From Methanobacteriota archaeon (GTDB taxonomy: Archaea; Thermoplasmatota; Poseidoniia; Poseidoniales; Thalassarchaeaceae), in contig JAERSV010000023.1 in assembly GCA_016845345.1 (NCBI GenBank), forward strand, positions 1-64,000: a stretch of DNA of 64,000 bases, given 5' to 3'. The notes below the pieces were generated by a model. It searched no databases. It worked only from the letters and a program-made list of their open reading frames with translations, and was not told the DNA's origin. Positions 1-10,600 of the stretch are shown piece by piece (the stretch's first letter is position 1; each line of letters opens with the position of its first letter). A program made the translations under genes and the position numbers.

Positions 1-550
1 AACTTTGACAAGACATGTTGATGATGCAGATGGGGCAATGACTGGAGTCATTGATACATGCGATTCTTGTAAAGATTTGTTAGGCGTAGTACTCGATGTC
101 TGGGTTGGTACGGGAAATGTCGACTTAGATTCTGATATACCCCCAGCAGCTGTTCAAGGAGATTATACAATTCTCGGCGAAGTGTTTGATCCGGATGGCA
201 CTCTCACATTCACTTATCCTCTTGTAACAGTTGATGGCACCATTGCAACATGGGACAATTCAGATGGTTTTGGGTCAGGAAATGGTGTTGTAGGTGATTA
301 TAGCTCTCAATTGAATTTGCCAGGTACAACAACTGATGGAGACTCACTTGGCCGAGAGTATATTGAAAGAGATGAGATATTGTCAGACTACGGTTGTTAT
401 GAATTTAAGGTCACCGTGACAATGACTGAAGATTGGGCAGTTGAATTGGACCCTACTATTACAATAGAGGAATTCACATTTGAACGTGGAATGAACTCGG
501 ATGAAGATAATTCAGAGGGTTCAGAATCAATTATACTTGGTTGTACTTGA
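1..550 (+). CDS. Secreted/surface protein, 3' fragment
   Basis: The reading frame is open from the window edge to a TGA at 548-550, so this is probably the C-terminal ~180 residues of a longer protein; the TTG at position 5 has no room for a start signal. The fragment is rich in Asp, Thr and Gly and low in Lys, with beta-type patterns typical of archaeal exported proteins. It carries a CDSC pair near residue 20 and isolated cysteines near residue 131 and at the penultimate position. No C-terminal membrane span follows, so the product would be released or anchored by its missing N-terminus. I do not recognise the family. The 3' flank is AT-rich. Confidence 0.55.
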   Translation, partial: TLTRHVDDADGAMTGVIDTCDSCKDLLGVVLDVWVGTGNVDLDSDIPPAAVQGDYTILGEVFDPDGTLTFTYPLVTVDGTIATWDNSDGFGSGNGVVGDYSSQLNLPGTTTDGDSLGREYIERDEILSDYGCYEFKVTVTMTEDWAVELDPTITIEEFTFERGMNSDEDNSEGSESIILGCT

Positions 551-592
551 TATTATTTATTTTTAATTATATTCGATAATTCTTACATCTTC

Positions 593-728
593 AAACTCAG
601 ATATCATCCAAGTCATCTAGTTCATCGCGCTCAACAGTAATTGTCCTAGTCGGCTCATCAAAACTCAGATATCATCCAAGTCATCTAGTTCATCGCGCTC
701 AACAGTAATTGTCCTAGTGGGCTCATCT
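593..728. repeat. 68-bp tandem direct repeat
   Basis: Positions 593-660 and 661-728 are two adjacent 68-bp copies that differ at only two positions (C651/G719 and A660/T728). The right copy encodes the last ~21 codons and stop of the reverse-strand surface protein; the left copy lies just beyond that stop and has no evident function. It could be a recent duplication or a metagenome-assembly artefact. Confidence 0.9.
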
Positions 729-2401
729 CGTGAATGAAGCGCTGTGAAGTATGTTACTAATCCTAGACCAACTACCAATGCGACAAGGAAACTGATGAGC
801 ATCGGGCTCATTCCAGCCGGAGCCTCGTCTGCAACACTCCATACAACAATTTCACTGAGCACAGAGCCGCCGCCAAGTGTACCTTCAATTGCTACCTGTG
901 AAGGGGTCAAAGGACTACAAGATAGGGTGGCGTTACCTTCTTGTGCATGGCCCCATTTCAACTCAATCTCAGCAGTTTCTCCTGCCATCACATCAGCAGC
1001 AGGGTATGTTGGGCTGATGTCTGCTCTATTCTCGCCATCGTAGCACTCTATTGCGACGCTATCGATCAAATCGTTTGGATTACCTGCATCAGCATTGCCT
1101 GTATTACTCAGAGTTACCGTAACAGTTGCTCGCTTTCCTAAGTGTGCCTGTTTTGTTATCTCAACAGATGTAACGCTGATATGCGGGATTGTGTCAAACT
1201 GGACGCTTGGGTTGGCACTCTTCTCTAAATTGCCATCAGTGCCGTAATATGTCCCCCACGCGGTGAACCATTCTATGTCACTAACAGTAGCGCTTTCTGT
1301 CCAGATGGTGCCATCAGCAAATCCTATCTCAACAATTCTTGGGCCTTGTTGATAATTTGCTGGCACAAGGTAAGTTCCATCAACCATTGAAAGTCCCTGT
1401 AGGGTTCGTTCTGCTGGGCCAACTCCGGTTAAATTGAATTTAATTCCAGAACCGGGAAATTGTAGTACTTGAGAAGCGAGTTGTCTTTCCCATAGGTCAA
1501 CAATTCCACCAGTGCCTTCAACATTGGTTAAAGAAATTTGAGCCTCGGTATCTGATACAATATCGTGGTCATCACGGCTACCATCAAATCCACCTCCATT
1601 CATTGAGACGCTCGCATCACTTCCTGTAAGGGTGACTGGGCCACTCGCACTCACTACTGTGTTTGTTGCCGCGAATTCTCCATTGATGGTAATATCTGCC
1701 CCTGAAATTTCAGAATCGGTGGCGGTGAGAGTCGCGCCATTTTGGATATTGAGTGAGAACCCAGAATCACCACGTAATAACCAACCCGTGTGGTCGAGTT
1801 CAGTAGCCTCGTAGATATTGGTTTCAGTCAGGCGTTCAACTTCAATACGGTCAATCACTAGTTCACCATATTCTCCTAATATCGACTCAAAAGAAAGGGT
1901 ACCACCTGCCCCTGGTAGGGGATTTACAACACTGCCCGGAGTTGTGTGGTTGTCTCCTTCCATGTCATCTTTAGGTCCATCATTCCATTGTGCGGTATAA
2001 TTCGATAAATTGTATCCTGGTGCTGAGAAAATATTGATTGAAAAGGCACCAATTGATTCGGGCAAAAATAGCGTTGAAGTACTACCGTAAGCACTCCAAA
2101 ATTGCAGGTCAGAAGGTGGGTTTTCAGCATTTAGTTGGCTACCATCCATAATCAGATTACCTTGTACATCCAGTGAAGACCCCTGGGCAACAGATATTGA
2201 TTCAGAAATTGTCAGATTTACTCCAGCAGGAACAATCACACTCCCGTTCATAGTTGAAGTCTGATTCCAATTGGTATCTTCTGTTAGAGTTACTGTGCTA
2301 CCATCTGATGGCGGTGTTGCGGCAATTGTTGGGCTGGTAATTGGTAAAACCATTCCGAGCATGAGGATAGCAGTCAAAATCACGAATATACGCTTGTTCA
2401 T
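665..2401 (-). CDS. Membrane-anchored surface protein with CARDB-like domain
   Basis: 578 residues. A classical signal peptide covers residues 1-28 (MNKR followed by a hydrophobic run ending in A-A). The middle is a Ser/Thr/Gly-rich stretch with short repeated beta strands, resembling a parallel beta-helix (~200-290). A CARDB-like adhesion fold with the phrase LSNTGNADAG lies at ~410-510. A single membrane span at ~534-555 precedes a 23-residue acidic cytoplasmic tail (RDELDDLDDI). The protein should therefore display its bulk outside the cell. It is divergent from carS with an 81-bp gap that holds both promoters. The last codons are duplicated downstream of the stop. Ligand and function are unknown. 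Confidence 0.8.
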   Translation of the reverse strand: MNKRIFVILTAILMLGMVLPITSPTIAATPPSDGSTVTLTEDTNWNQTSTMNGSVIVPAGVNLTISESISVAQGSSLDVQGNLIMDGSQLNAENPPSDLQFWSAYGSTSTLFLPESIGAFSINIFSAPGYNLSNYTAQWNDGPKDDMEGDNHTTPGSVVNPLPGAGGTLSFESILGEYGELVIDRIEVERLTETNIYEATELDHTGWLLRGDSGFSLNIQNGATLTATDSEISGADITINGEFAATNTVVSASGPVTLTGSDASVSMNGGGFDGSRDDHDIVSDTEAQISLTNVEGTGGIVDLWERQLASQVLQFPGSGIKFNLTGVGPAERTLQGLSMVDGTYLVPANYQQGPRIVEIGFADGTIWTESATVSDIEWFTAWGTYYGTDGNLEKSANPSVQFDTIPHISVTSVEITKQAHLGKRATVTVTLSNTGNADAGNPNDLIDSVAIECYDGENRADISPTYPAADVMAGETAEIELKWGHAQEGNATLSCSPLTPSQVAIEGTLGGGSVLSEIVVWSVADEAPAGMSPMLISFLVALVVGLGLVTYFTALHSRDEPTRTITVERDELDDLDDI

Positions 2402-2482
2402 CGGGCTGTGCGACTAAGTCATTGAACATGAAGCCGTCGCTTTAGCGGGTAAAGGAATACAAACCTTCACCAAAACCGGGGA

Positions 2483-3169
2483 ATGATGTCGTCAGAGTAT
2501 TTACCCTGGGAGAATCTCGTAATCGCACCTTTAATGGTGCTATGGCTCTTCCTTCCTGGCTATCTCTCAAACACTACGGCAATGCTAGGTGGAAAGTGGA
2601 TACCATCAATGACTGGAATCCCAATTAAACCAATTGATGGTGGCAAAAATCATTCTGATGGCAACCGCATTTTAGGCGATGGTAAAACTTGGAATGGGCT
2701 CATAGGTGGTACTATTGGCGGCGGATTAATCGCTATGCTAACACATTCACTTTCTGCTGGGAATCATATTTCTAGCGCACCTTTCCTTGACCCTCTTGGC
2801 ACCTATGGTGTTGGTTCAGCGAGTATTGAAACTGCATGGTTTTGGATAGGTGGTGAATGGGGTGCGGCATTCGTTCTTGGATGCACTCTTGGATTTGGAT
2901 GCATGGTTGGTGATTCAGTAGGTTCGTTTTTCAAACGCCGCCGTGGATTGAAGAGAGAAGGCGAAGTGAGTAGCAAAGCCCCACTCCTTGACACCCTCCC
3001 ATTTGCTATTTTCACATTTTTGTTTGGTCTCATTTTCTTAGGCCCATCAATCGTTGGTCACAGTGGTTTGTTGATGGGGATGGTTATCCTTCTCATCCTA
3101 ACTCCCATTATTCATCGCTCATTCAATGTTTTGGGCTACAAACTTGGATTGAAATCAGTACCATATTGA
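2483..3169 (+). CDS. carS: CDP-archaeol synthase
   Basis: 228-residue integral membrane protein of the CarS/DUF46 family, which transfers CMP from CTP to the unsaturated archaetidic-acid precursor and gives CDP-archaeol, the activated lipid for archaeal phospholipid synthesis. Family signatures are visible: ILGDGKTWNG at ~63-72, a Gly-rich segment after it, and GDSVGSFFKRRRG at 143-155 followed by a proline and LLD at ~167-170. These correspond to the CDP-alcohol-site loops of the CdsA superfamily. About five hydrophobic spans are seen and the length is normal. Two in-frame ATGs occur (2483, 2486) with no clear Shine-Dalgarno sequence, so the mRNA may be leaderless. This gene is a strong archaeal marker. 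purD follows 85 bp downstream. Confidence 0.92.
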   Translation: MMSSEYLPWENLVIAPLMVLWLFLPGYLSNTTAMLGGKWIPSMTGIPIKPIDGGKNHSDGNRILGDGKTWNGLIGGTIGGGLIAMLTHSLSAGNHISSAPFLDPLGTYGVGSASIETAWFWIGGEWGAAFVLGCTLGFGCMVGDSVGSFFKRRRGLKREGEVSSKAPLLDTLPFAIFTFLFGLIFLGPSIVGHSGLLMGMVILLILTPIIHRSFNVLGYKLGLKSVPY

Positions 3170-3254
3170 TGTCAAACGGTTGTATTCTCTCGCCTTTCTC
3201 CAATGATAACTCGGTGGTATTGCTTATCGCCTCTCTTTGCTACCAATGTAATTG

Positions 3255-4523
3255 ATGGCAGAGGCGACTGTGTTGGTTGTTGGCGGCGGAGGGCGCGAGC
3301 ACGCCCTGACTATTGGGCTGGTTGCATCACCCTCCGTAGGCGAAGTTCACGTTGCTCCAGGCAACGCTGGAACCTCTTTAGTTGCAACTAATCATCCGTT
3401 TTCAGCGGCTGATGTGGATGCAATAGTAGGATTGGCACTATCGTTAGACTGCGACCTCGTCGTAGTAGGGCCAGAAGGCCCCTTGGTAGACGGTCTTGCT
3501 GACAAATTAACTACTGCAGGAATCCCTTGTTTTGGCCCCCATGCTGAGGGCGCCAAACTCGAAGGCAGCAAATTGTACGCTAAACAAACAATGCAAAATC
3601 TGGGCATCCCAACCGCTGGCATACACAACATCAATTCCTCCTCACAAATTGACGCTGCCCTCAACGACTTTGCACCACCTTGGGTAGTCAAGCGAGATGT
3701 CCTTGCTGGTGGTAAAGGCGTAGTTGTTACATCAGACAGGCAAGAAGCGAAACAGGCATTATCGGGCGGATTAGAAGCGGACGGTTTTGTGCTGTTAGAG
3801 GAATTCCTTAGTGGTGAGGAAGCGAGTATGCTAATCATGCTCGATGAAAGTGGGTGGGTTGCTTTACCGGCAAGTCAGGACCACAAACGAGTAGGGGAGG
3901 GGGACACAGGCCCAAACACCGGGGGGATGGGTGCATATGCTCCGGCACCAGTAGTTACTAACGAAGTGCGAGAGAAGGTTTACTCAAGAATTGTCGAACC
4001 TATGCACAGTTGGCTCAAGTCTCAAGATTCTCTTTATCGAGGTTGCCTCTATGTCGGATTAATGATTGATGAGTTAGGTGACCCCTATGTTGTTGAGTAT
4101 AATGTGCGGTTTGGTGACCCCGAAACTCAGGTTACAGTGCCATTAATTTCCAGTGACCTTTACGAATTGCTGTTTTCTGTTGCTTCTGGAAATGTTGGTT
4201 CACACACGCCAGAATTTACTGACTCTTCTGCTTTGACAGTTGTATTAGCGGCCGAAGGATATCCTGATTCTCCGCGTAAAGGATTGCCAATTTCTATTGA
4301 AGTTGGGCTGATTGCAGACGGTGACGGCGGCGCGTTCATCCATCATGCTGGTACAAAGCATGGAAGTGATGGTGAATTGCTCTCAAGTGGCGGCCGGGTG
4401 CTTGCTTGTACAGGCATCGGCTCAAACTTGGATGAAGCCCGAAATCTTGCATATTCATTGATGGATGGCATCATTTTGGAAGGATCTCACTATCGCTCGG
4501 ACATCGGTTTTAGGGCGTTGTAG
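3255..4523 (+). CDS. purD: Phosphoribosylamine-glycine ligase
   Basis: 422-residue GAR synthetase, the second step of de novo purine synthesis (phosphoribosylamine + glycine + ATP to GAR). The N-terminus has VVGGGGREHAL, the family fingerprint, and the 'PGNAGT' loop follows. The ATP-grasp part shows AGGKGVVV near residue 150, and NVRFGDPETQ at ~283 is the classic metal/ATP-binding signature. The C-terminal domain carries the RVLACTGIG-type segment. Length is normal for a stand-alone PurD. An upstream in-frame TTG at 3252 is possible, but the ATG at 3255 is preferred. No Shine-Dalgarno sequence is visible. No other purine gene is nearby. Confidence 0.95.
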   Translation: MAEATVLVVGGGGREHALTIGLVASPSVGEVHVAPGNAGTSLVATNHPFSAADVDAIVGLALSLDCDLVVVGPEGPLVDGLADKLTTAGIPCFGPHAEGAKLEGSKLYAKQTMQNLGIPTAGIHNINSSSQIDAALNDFAPPWVVKRDVLAGGKGVVVTSDRQEAKQALSGGLEADGFVLLEEFLSGEEASMLIMLDESGWVALPASQDHKRVGEGDTGPNTGGMGAYAPAPVVTNEVREKVYSRIVEPMHSWLKSQDSLYRGCLYVGLMIDELGDPYVVEYNVRFGDPETQVTVPLISSDLYELLFSVASGNVGSHTPEFTDSSALTVVLAAEGYPDSPRKGLPISIEVGLIADGDGGAFIHHAGTKHGSDGELLSSGGRVLACTGIGSNLDEARNLAYSLMDGIILEGSHYRSDIGFRAL

Positions 4524-4663
4524 AGAATAAAATTCCAAGTGTTGGACTACGGCTTTACCCCTTACGTGCGCGTAGGCGGGTGCGCGCTCGTTTGGCAACG
4601 GTTAAAAAAAGGGGTCAGGTGGCGGCCACGCTGACGGTCGTAAGACTGACAACAACCGAGGTA
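4524..4663 (+). promoter_or_regulatory. GC-rich leader before the oligosaccharyltransferase gene
   Basis: 140-bp spacer that is unusually GC-rich for this window, with short inverted words (GTGCGC/GCGCGC, CTGACGGTC/GACTGAC). The frame upstream stays open to a GTG at 4580, but the encoded residues are Arg/Val/Thr-rich and lack the character of the protein. A GAGGT at 4658-4662 suits the ATG at 4670 better than the one at 4664. Probably the promoter and 5' leader. Confidence 0.4.
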
Positions 4664-7600
4664 ATGGAAATGGAAAATGAAGGAAACGCATCTGTGCTAC
4701 GTAATGTAGCGTGGGGGCTTGCTAGAGCACCATTGGCAGCACTTATTCTGCTGTTAATGACGATGGCAATGTACCCACTGGGTGTGACCTATGATCAAGA
4801 GACAGCAATAATGACGCAAGTATTGCCGTTCGTGTTACTCACGATCGGTGCAATGTTCGGCAGTGTGCCAAGAATCGTCTTCTCAAACCTCGGAGTGAAG
4901 CCTGCACAAGTCACATTGCTAATTTACGCACCACTAGTACTCGCAGCAGCGATTCCACAGTTGGTAATAGGAAACACTCTACTTGGAGTCTTGTTCCTAA
5001 CTTTAGCACTTGGAGTCCACATGTTTGACAAAGTAGGTCGTAACGATGAAGCCAACTTGTTAATTTGGATCGTAATGGGATTCTACGCCGCACTTTCATT
5101 TGCGGCTGTTGCCGCCCCTTCATGGGATGGCACACAGTTCGTGAACGGTGCTTGGCTCCCTGAACTTACAGAGAACGCATGGGGTTCAATGGATGGGCAT
5201 CGGGAAGCAACGGCTTTCCTATTCTTTAACGGCTGGATGATTGCCATCCTAACTGGTGTGCTAGTCACACTAGGTATTCGTGGCAGATTTGCAAAGCCAA
5301 GCACAAAGGGTTGGTTTTCCAACCTTCCTGAGAAATTCAACGATAAAGCATACATTCCACTGTTTGCTGCATTTGGGGTTTGGCTCATAGCCCACCTAAT
5401 TTCAGAAGTGTCGTTCTTCTCAGTAACAGAAGTACAGAGAGTATCAGGAGATTCTCTTGGCGTATGGTGGCCACTATTTACTGGTATAATCTCATTACTA
5501 ACAGCATATTGTTTTGCAGAAAATATGCGAACTCGTGGCGGTTTAATAGGAATGAATTGGTTAATTTATTCGGTTGGCTCCTTCCACGAAAATGGAATCA
5601 TAATGGATGGTTCACAAGAATGGCACTCATATTTCTCAGGGAATAATGGTCTATTTGTTTGGTTCTTCATCTTCTTCTGGCTCAATGTGTTAGTCGTGAT
5701 GTTAAGTGTCAAAGGAAAATTAGGGGATAGTTCACCCAGGAGAACACCCGGTCTTGCCAAGCAATTTTGGTCAGAGCACTGGTACGGTATTACTGTAGGC
5801 GCTGCTCTATTCTTTGGTTTGTTAGTTCGTGTAGTATGGAATGTTATTCCTTTCATGAACTCTAGTGGGACCCATGAGTGGGACTTGACTGGTGGTTCTG
5901 ACCCATGGTACATGATGCGAACAGTAGAATACATCCTCGCTGAACATAACCATTTCATCATCGATATGGACCGTTCTTACCCACTAGGTGCAATCAACCC
6001 TCGTCCACCTCTGTTTTCATGGAGTCTGGCTGTTGGAGGAATGATGCTAGCGCCTTTGTTAGGCGTCCCAGCATCTGAGGCTGTTTGGTGGTCTGTCGCC
6101 GCTCTACCTGCAATTTATGGTGCACTCACTGTGCTACCAATTGCAGGAATCGGCAACCGTTTCTTTGGCCGTGCAACTGGTGCAGTTGCGGCTTGGTTGA
6201 TTGCTTTGATGCCCGGGCACGTTGGTCACAGTACCTTCGCTTTGGCTGACCACGACGCATTTGCAATCTTGTTCCTGTCATTAGGATTTTATTTCTGGTT
6301 GAAAGCAGTCAAGGCTGCTGGTGATGACAAGATGGTGGCGAATGCAAATTGGTCACCTGCATATTTGTTCAAAGGAATCAAAGCCACATTTGAAAAGCGA
6401 CAAGGAGCAATTGCTAATGCAATTCTTTCCGGTATTGCATTCTCAACTGTTGCATTAGGATGGAAAGGATTCGTCTACGGTCTTGGTATCGTGTTCTTGG
6501 CATTCTTCGCTCAGATTGTAATTAATCAATTCCGCGGACGTGACAGCATGGCATTGTATGTTTCTGCAATGACAATGATGTTGGTTACATTCCTAATTCC
6601 ACTGCCATTCTATGCACATATGCAATTGGGATTGGTTTTCGATGCTAGCGGTTTCCAACCTATGTTCTACATCGTAGGATTCACATTTGCCGCTGGATGG
6701 GTTTCAGTTTCATTCCGTGACAAACCATGGCTACTCGTATTAGTGAGCGGTGGTGCACTTGCAGGTGTAATCCTCGGCGCTCTCTGGTTGATTCAATTTA
6801 TTGGATTATACAATGGCTGGGATGTTCTATTCACTGGAGGGTACTATCTATCTAAGAACAAGATTTTCGATACGATTGCTGAAGCACAGGCTCCAAGCCG
6901 AGCAATGCTTTTCGCATCATTTGGTCCAATAGTAGCATTGGCAGCATTATTTGCTGGGTTCGTTGCACTTTGGCAAGGTCTGCGTCGCCGTGACAGTAGC
7001 AGATTGGTTCTAGCAATCTGGATATTAGTTGCCGGAGTAATGGCTTGGCGTGCTGGAAGATTCATCTTCAACGCAACTCCTCCAGTCGCAGTGATGGGTG
7101 CTTGGGCATTTGTCATCATGTGGCAGTGGGTTGGGGGAACCGATTTCGCTAAGGCTTGGAGAAGGCTTGGAATTGGTTCACCTAGAGCAAGATTCTCTTC
7201 AACAACTAAGACGGCTCGTAAATTCCCTGGAATAGTTCCTATTCTGATGATTTTCATGCTAGTAGGTGCGCAACATGCGGCGTATGGATTAGATTCAGGT
7301 ATTCCATCTGGTAACTCAAAGGCAAAGGATGTTGATTCAAATATTTACAATATAACTCCGAATATTCTGCGTGCAGAAGACCCAATCTTTGGTTGGTCTT
7401 TCTTAGACTCTACTCAGTACAATCCATCGAGTCATTGCCGTGGTAACACCAAGGAAACCAGTTGTTGGTACATGGGTGCTTTTGGACCCGGATTCAATGG
7501 CCAATATTGGAATGAAGGGTATCAGTGGCTAGAAGAACAAGATGCTGATGTGCCATTTGGACAAAGGCCAGCATTCGTTTCATGGTGGGATTATGGATTC

Positions 7601-10600
7601 CAAGCATTGGCTCAAGGAAAGCACCCAACAGTCGCTGATAACTTCCAATCGGGTATTCCTGCTGCTGGAAATATGTTGTTAGCACAAAGTGATCACGACT
7701 TACTTTCACTTTACACAATGACACTTGCAGAGGGCGATTTGAGATATAATGATGGTACATTCACACCAGCCTTCCAAAACGCTCTAGAGAATCACTTGAG
7801 TGAGAGTCAAATTGAAGAGTTCTTACTTCTAAACACTCTAGGTGGGGAGGATGGGGTTGACGATTTAACAGACCGTTCATTTTCAATCACAAAGAAAGCA
7901 GGCAGTATTTCCTTTGGTGAAGGTCATTTGCTGGATTATAACGGAATGCCAACATCTGCTACAATCTATCGTGTATATGATAGTGAGGAGCAAATTGGTG
8001 GGGATTTCAACAATGAACATGAGGCTATGATTCAGTTCAATCAATCAAAGGACCGTAACGATGAAGTTATTGATGAGTTCACTCATCAAGTAATTGGTAA
8101 TTATTGGTACACTAAGGATATTGTTGAGAGTTTTGATGATGTATCATCTTCAATTCACCGCCAAAATGCCCGCTTAGCATTAGGTAGGGTTTTCTTGACT
8201 TCTGTAATGGATATGCCTGAGTTAGTTGATTTGTATCACCAATTAACAAATGACATTACTTACACTGTTGCAGATTCAGAAGGTAATCCAGGAGATACCA
8301 TCACTAGAAATCACGACATCCGATATTTTGGCGTTGATAATCGTCTATACCCTTCGGGTGGCTCATATCAGAATAGTGGAGGTAATCCTACAGGTATTTT
8401 CTATGCTCCAACCACACTTGCAGGTCTCGATCCTGAGACATATATGAAAACGTGGTACGTCACACAAAGAGGAAGTTCAAACTTCGTTGTTGACATGACA
8501 CAAGCTGAATACGAGGAGCAGTACAAGAATGATATCATAATGAGTGAATCACAAGATGTTGATATTATTCAAGCAGTTGACTTACGAGTTGACCAAGAGC
8601 CTGAGTTCTTTGACACAATGGTCGCTCGCACGTACATTGGATATGGTAGCCCTCAATTGGGCCTCCCAGGAAAGGTTGCTCAACCGGGTCAGCACTTTGA
8701 CCTAAGAGGCAGTACAAACAGCAGTTTGCAATATGCTTTCCCCCTTCCAGGTGCGATGATGTCAAACTTTGTAATCGCAAATTGGTATGATGACGAAGCA
8801 ACAAATTCAACCCCTTGGTATGATGCAAATACTGGGGTAAAGATACTCAAGTACTACAGTGGTGCTACCGTAAGTGGTGAAGTCAAATTAGGTGACTTCG
8901 GTGTAGTCCCTAAGGCTCGCCTATTGATTGAGCGGGACGCTTACAGTGGTGAAGACATATTTGATGAGGACCCAAGAGAATATTGGATTCCAATCGGTTC
9001 TGTCGATGCTGACGAAAATGGGCGCTTTGAATTCCGCGTCCCAGCAGGTCACATCCGAGTAACAGCATTTTCTGGGTTTGCTGAAGATGCACAGGTTTTG
9101 AGAAATCAAGATCGTGATGCTATCGTCTCAGCACAAAACGATTTCCAAGAATGGCAAGGATGGTTTTCAGATATTTTAGGCCAAACCACTGAAGATGGTA
9201 GGTCAGTTAATCCAATCACTGGAATTTTAGCGAACGTCAGTGGTGGTAAGTTACTTGGAGAGATGGATTTCAATGTGACTGGAGCACAAGCAGATACCAA
9301 CGGTGGAGCAGTTATTTCTAAGTCACTGACCATTGAAGCATCTAGTGCAACAGGAATTGTTACTTGGGAAGGCCATTCATCCTTTGATGGCACTCCGTTG
9401 AGTTCCCATGAACTAATTTTCACAGATATTTGGACTGAGGAAGAATTAGAGCACATCTGGACTACTAATGGTTCCGTAGTATCTACCGATGAACACCCAC
9501 GCGTGTTCCGTGGCGAAGGTGAGGTGACCTTTACTGGAGCAGGTTTGGTAGTAACTGATGGCGAGGTATTAGTATCAGATTTCACTGGAAATTACACACG
9601 ACAGATTGCAAATAACCACTCATTCACAGGGGTTGGGACATTCTCAGGGGATGGCCAATTCGTAGGTGATATCACAAGTGGAGAGACAATCTCAACATGT
9701 GTTAATGAAACAATCCCCGAATCTTCGGAACTATGTTCCTTAGAGGGCTCCGACCCAGTTACATACTTGTTCTCAGGAACTTTCGATGGTACAGGAAAAG
9801 TGACTGCTAATGGTTCAGTTGATTACACTGCAGAATTATACCGTGAAACACTAGTTGGTAACGGCATTTTCTTCACCGATGGAGAAGATGAGAGTCTTGA
9901 TACATTCGGTACAATCAACGGCAGTGGCACATTCAGTGGTGCTGGAATTTTTAATGGCCCAATGGTTGAGCCGGGTTCATTCCACTTAGTTGACGCATTA
10001 CCCGGCTCCTACCGAGTTTATGTTGTACTTCCAAATGGAAATATCACGCGGTTGAGTACTCCGCTTGAAGTTGACACAACCGCAACCAGCGGTGTGGAAT
10101 TACGCCTTCCCGGTTCTTGGATTGATGGTGAACTAGCGTGGTTCGACGGAGAACCAATTGCAAACACTGAACTTTACTTAACTGAGGTAAGTATAGATGA
10201 AGAGGCAACCGAGCCTTGTACCGAAGTTTTGTTCGCACCTTGTATTATCTATACTGATGAGAATGGTTCATTCGGCTATGGGCCTATTCCTGACGGTTCA
10301 TACGAGATGGTCATGGATGCTGACGGAGATGGATTCTACGAATGTGTACCTTGGAGAACTCCTGCTACGGTCCAATTTTGTGACGGCCGTGCCGCAGTTG
10401 CTGCGACTATTGATCCGATGAACTTCACAATGGCAAGCACCGATGCTGCGGTTCCAATGCATTTTGACATGGAATTCACACTAATGAAGGACCTTGGTGG
10501 CGGTTCAGTTGAACCAATTACTGATGAAGTCATTAATTTCCATAGCGTGATTCTCACAGACGATGAATATGTCGAGGCAATTTATGATAATGAATCAGGC

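Noticed and set aside
4580-4663. N-terminal extension of the oligosaccharyltransferase from GTG 4580
   Set aside because: The added 28 residues are Arg/Thr/Val-rich without conservation signs, and GAGGT is placed for the ATG at 4670.
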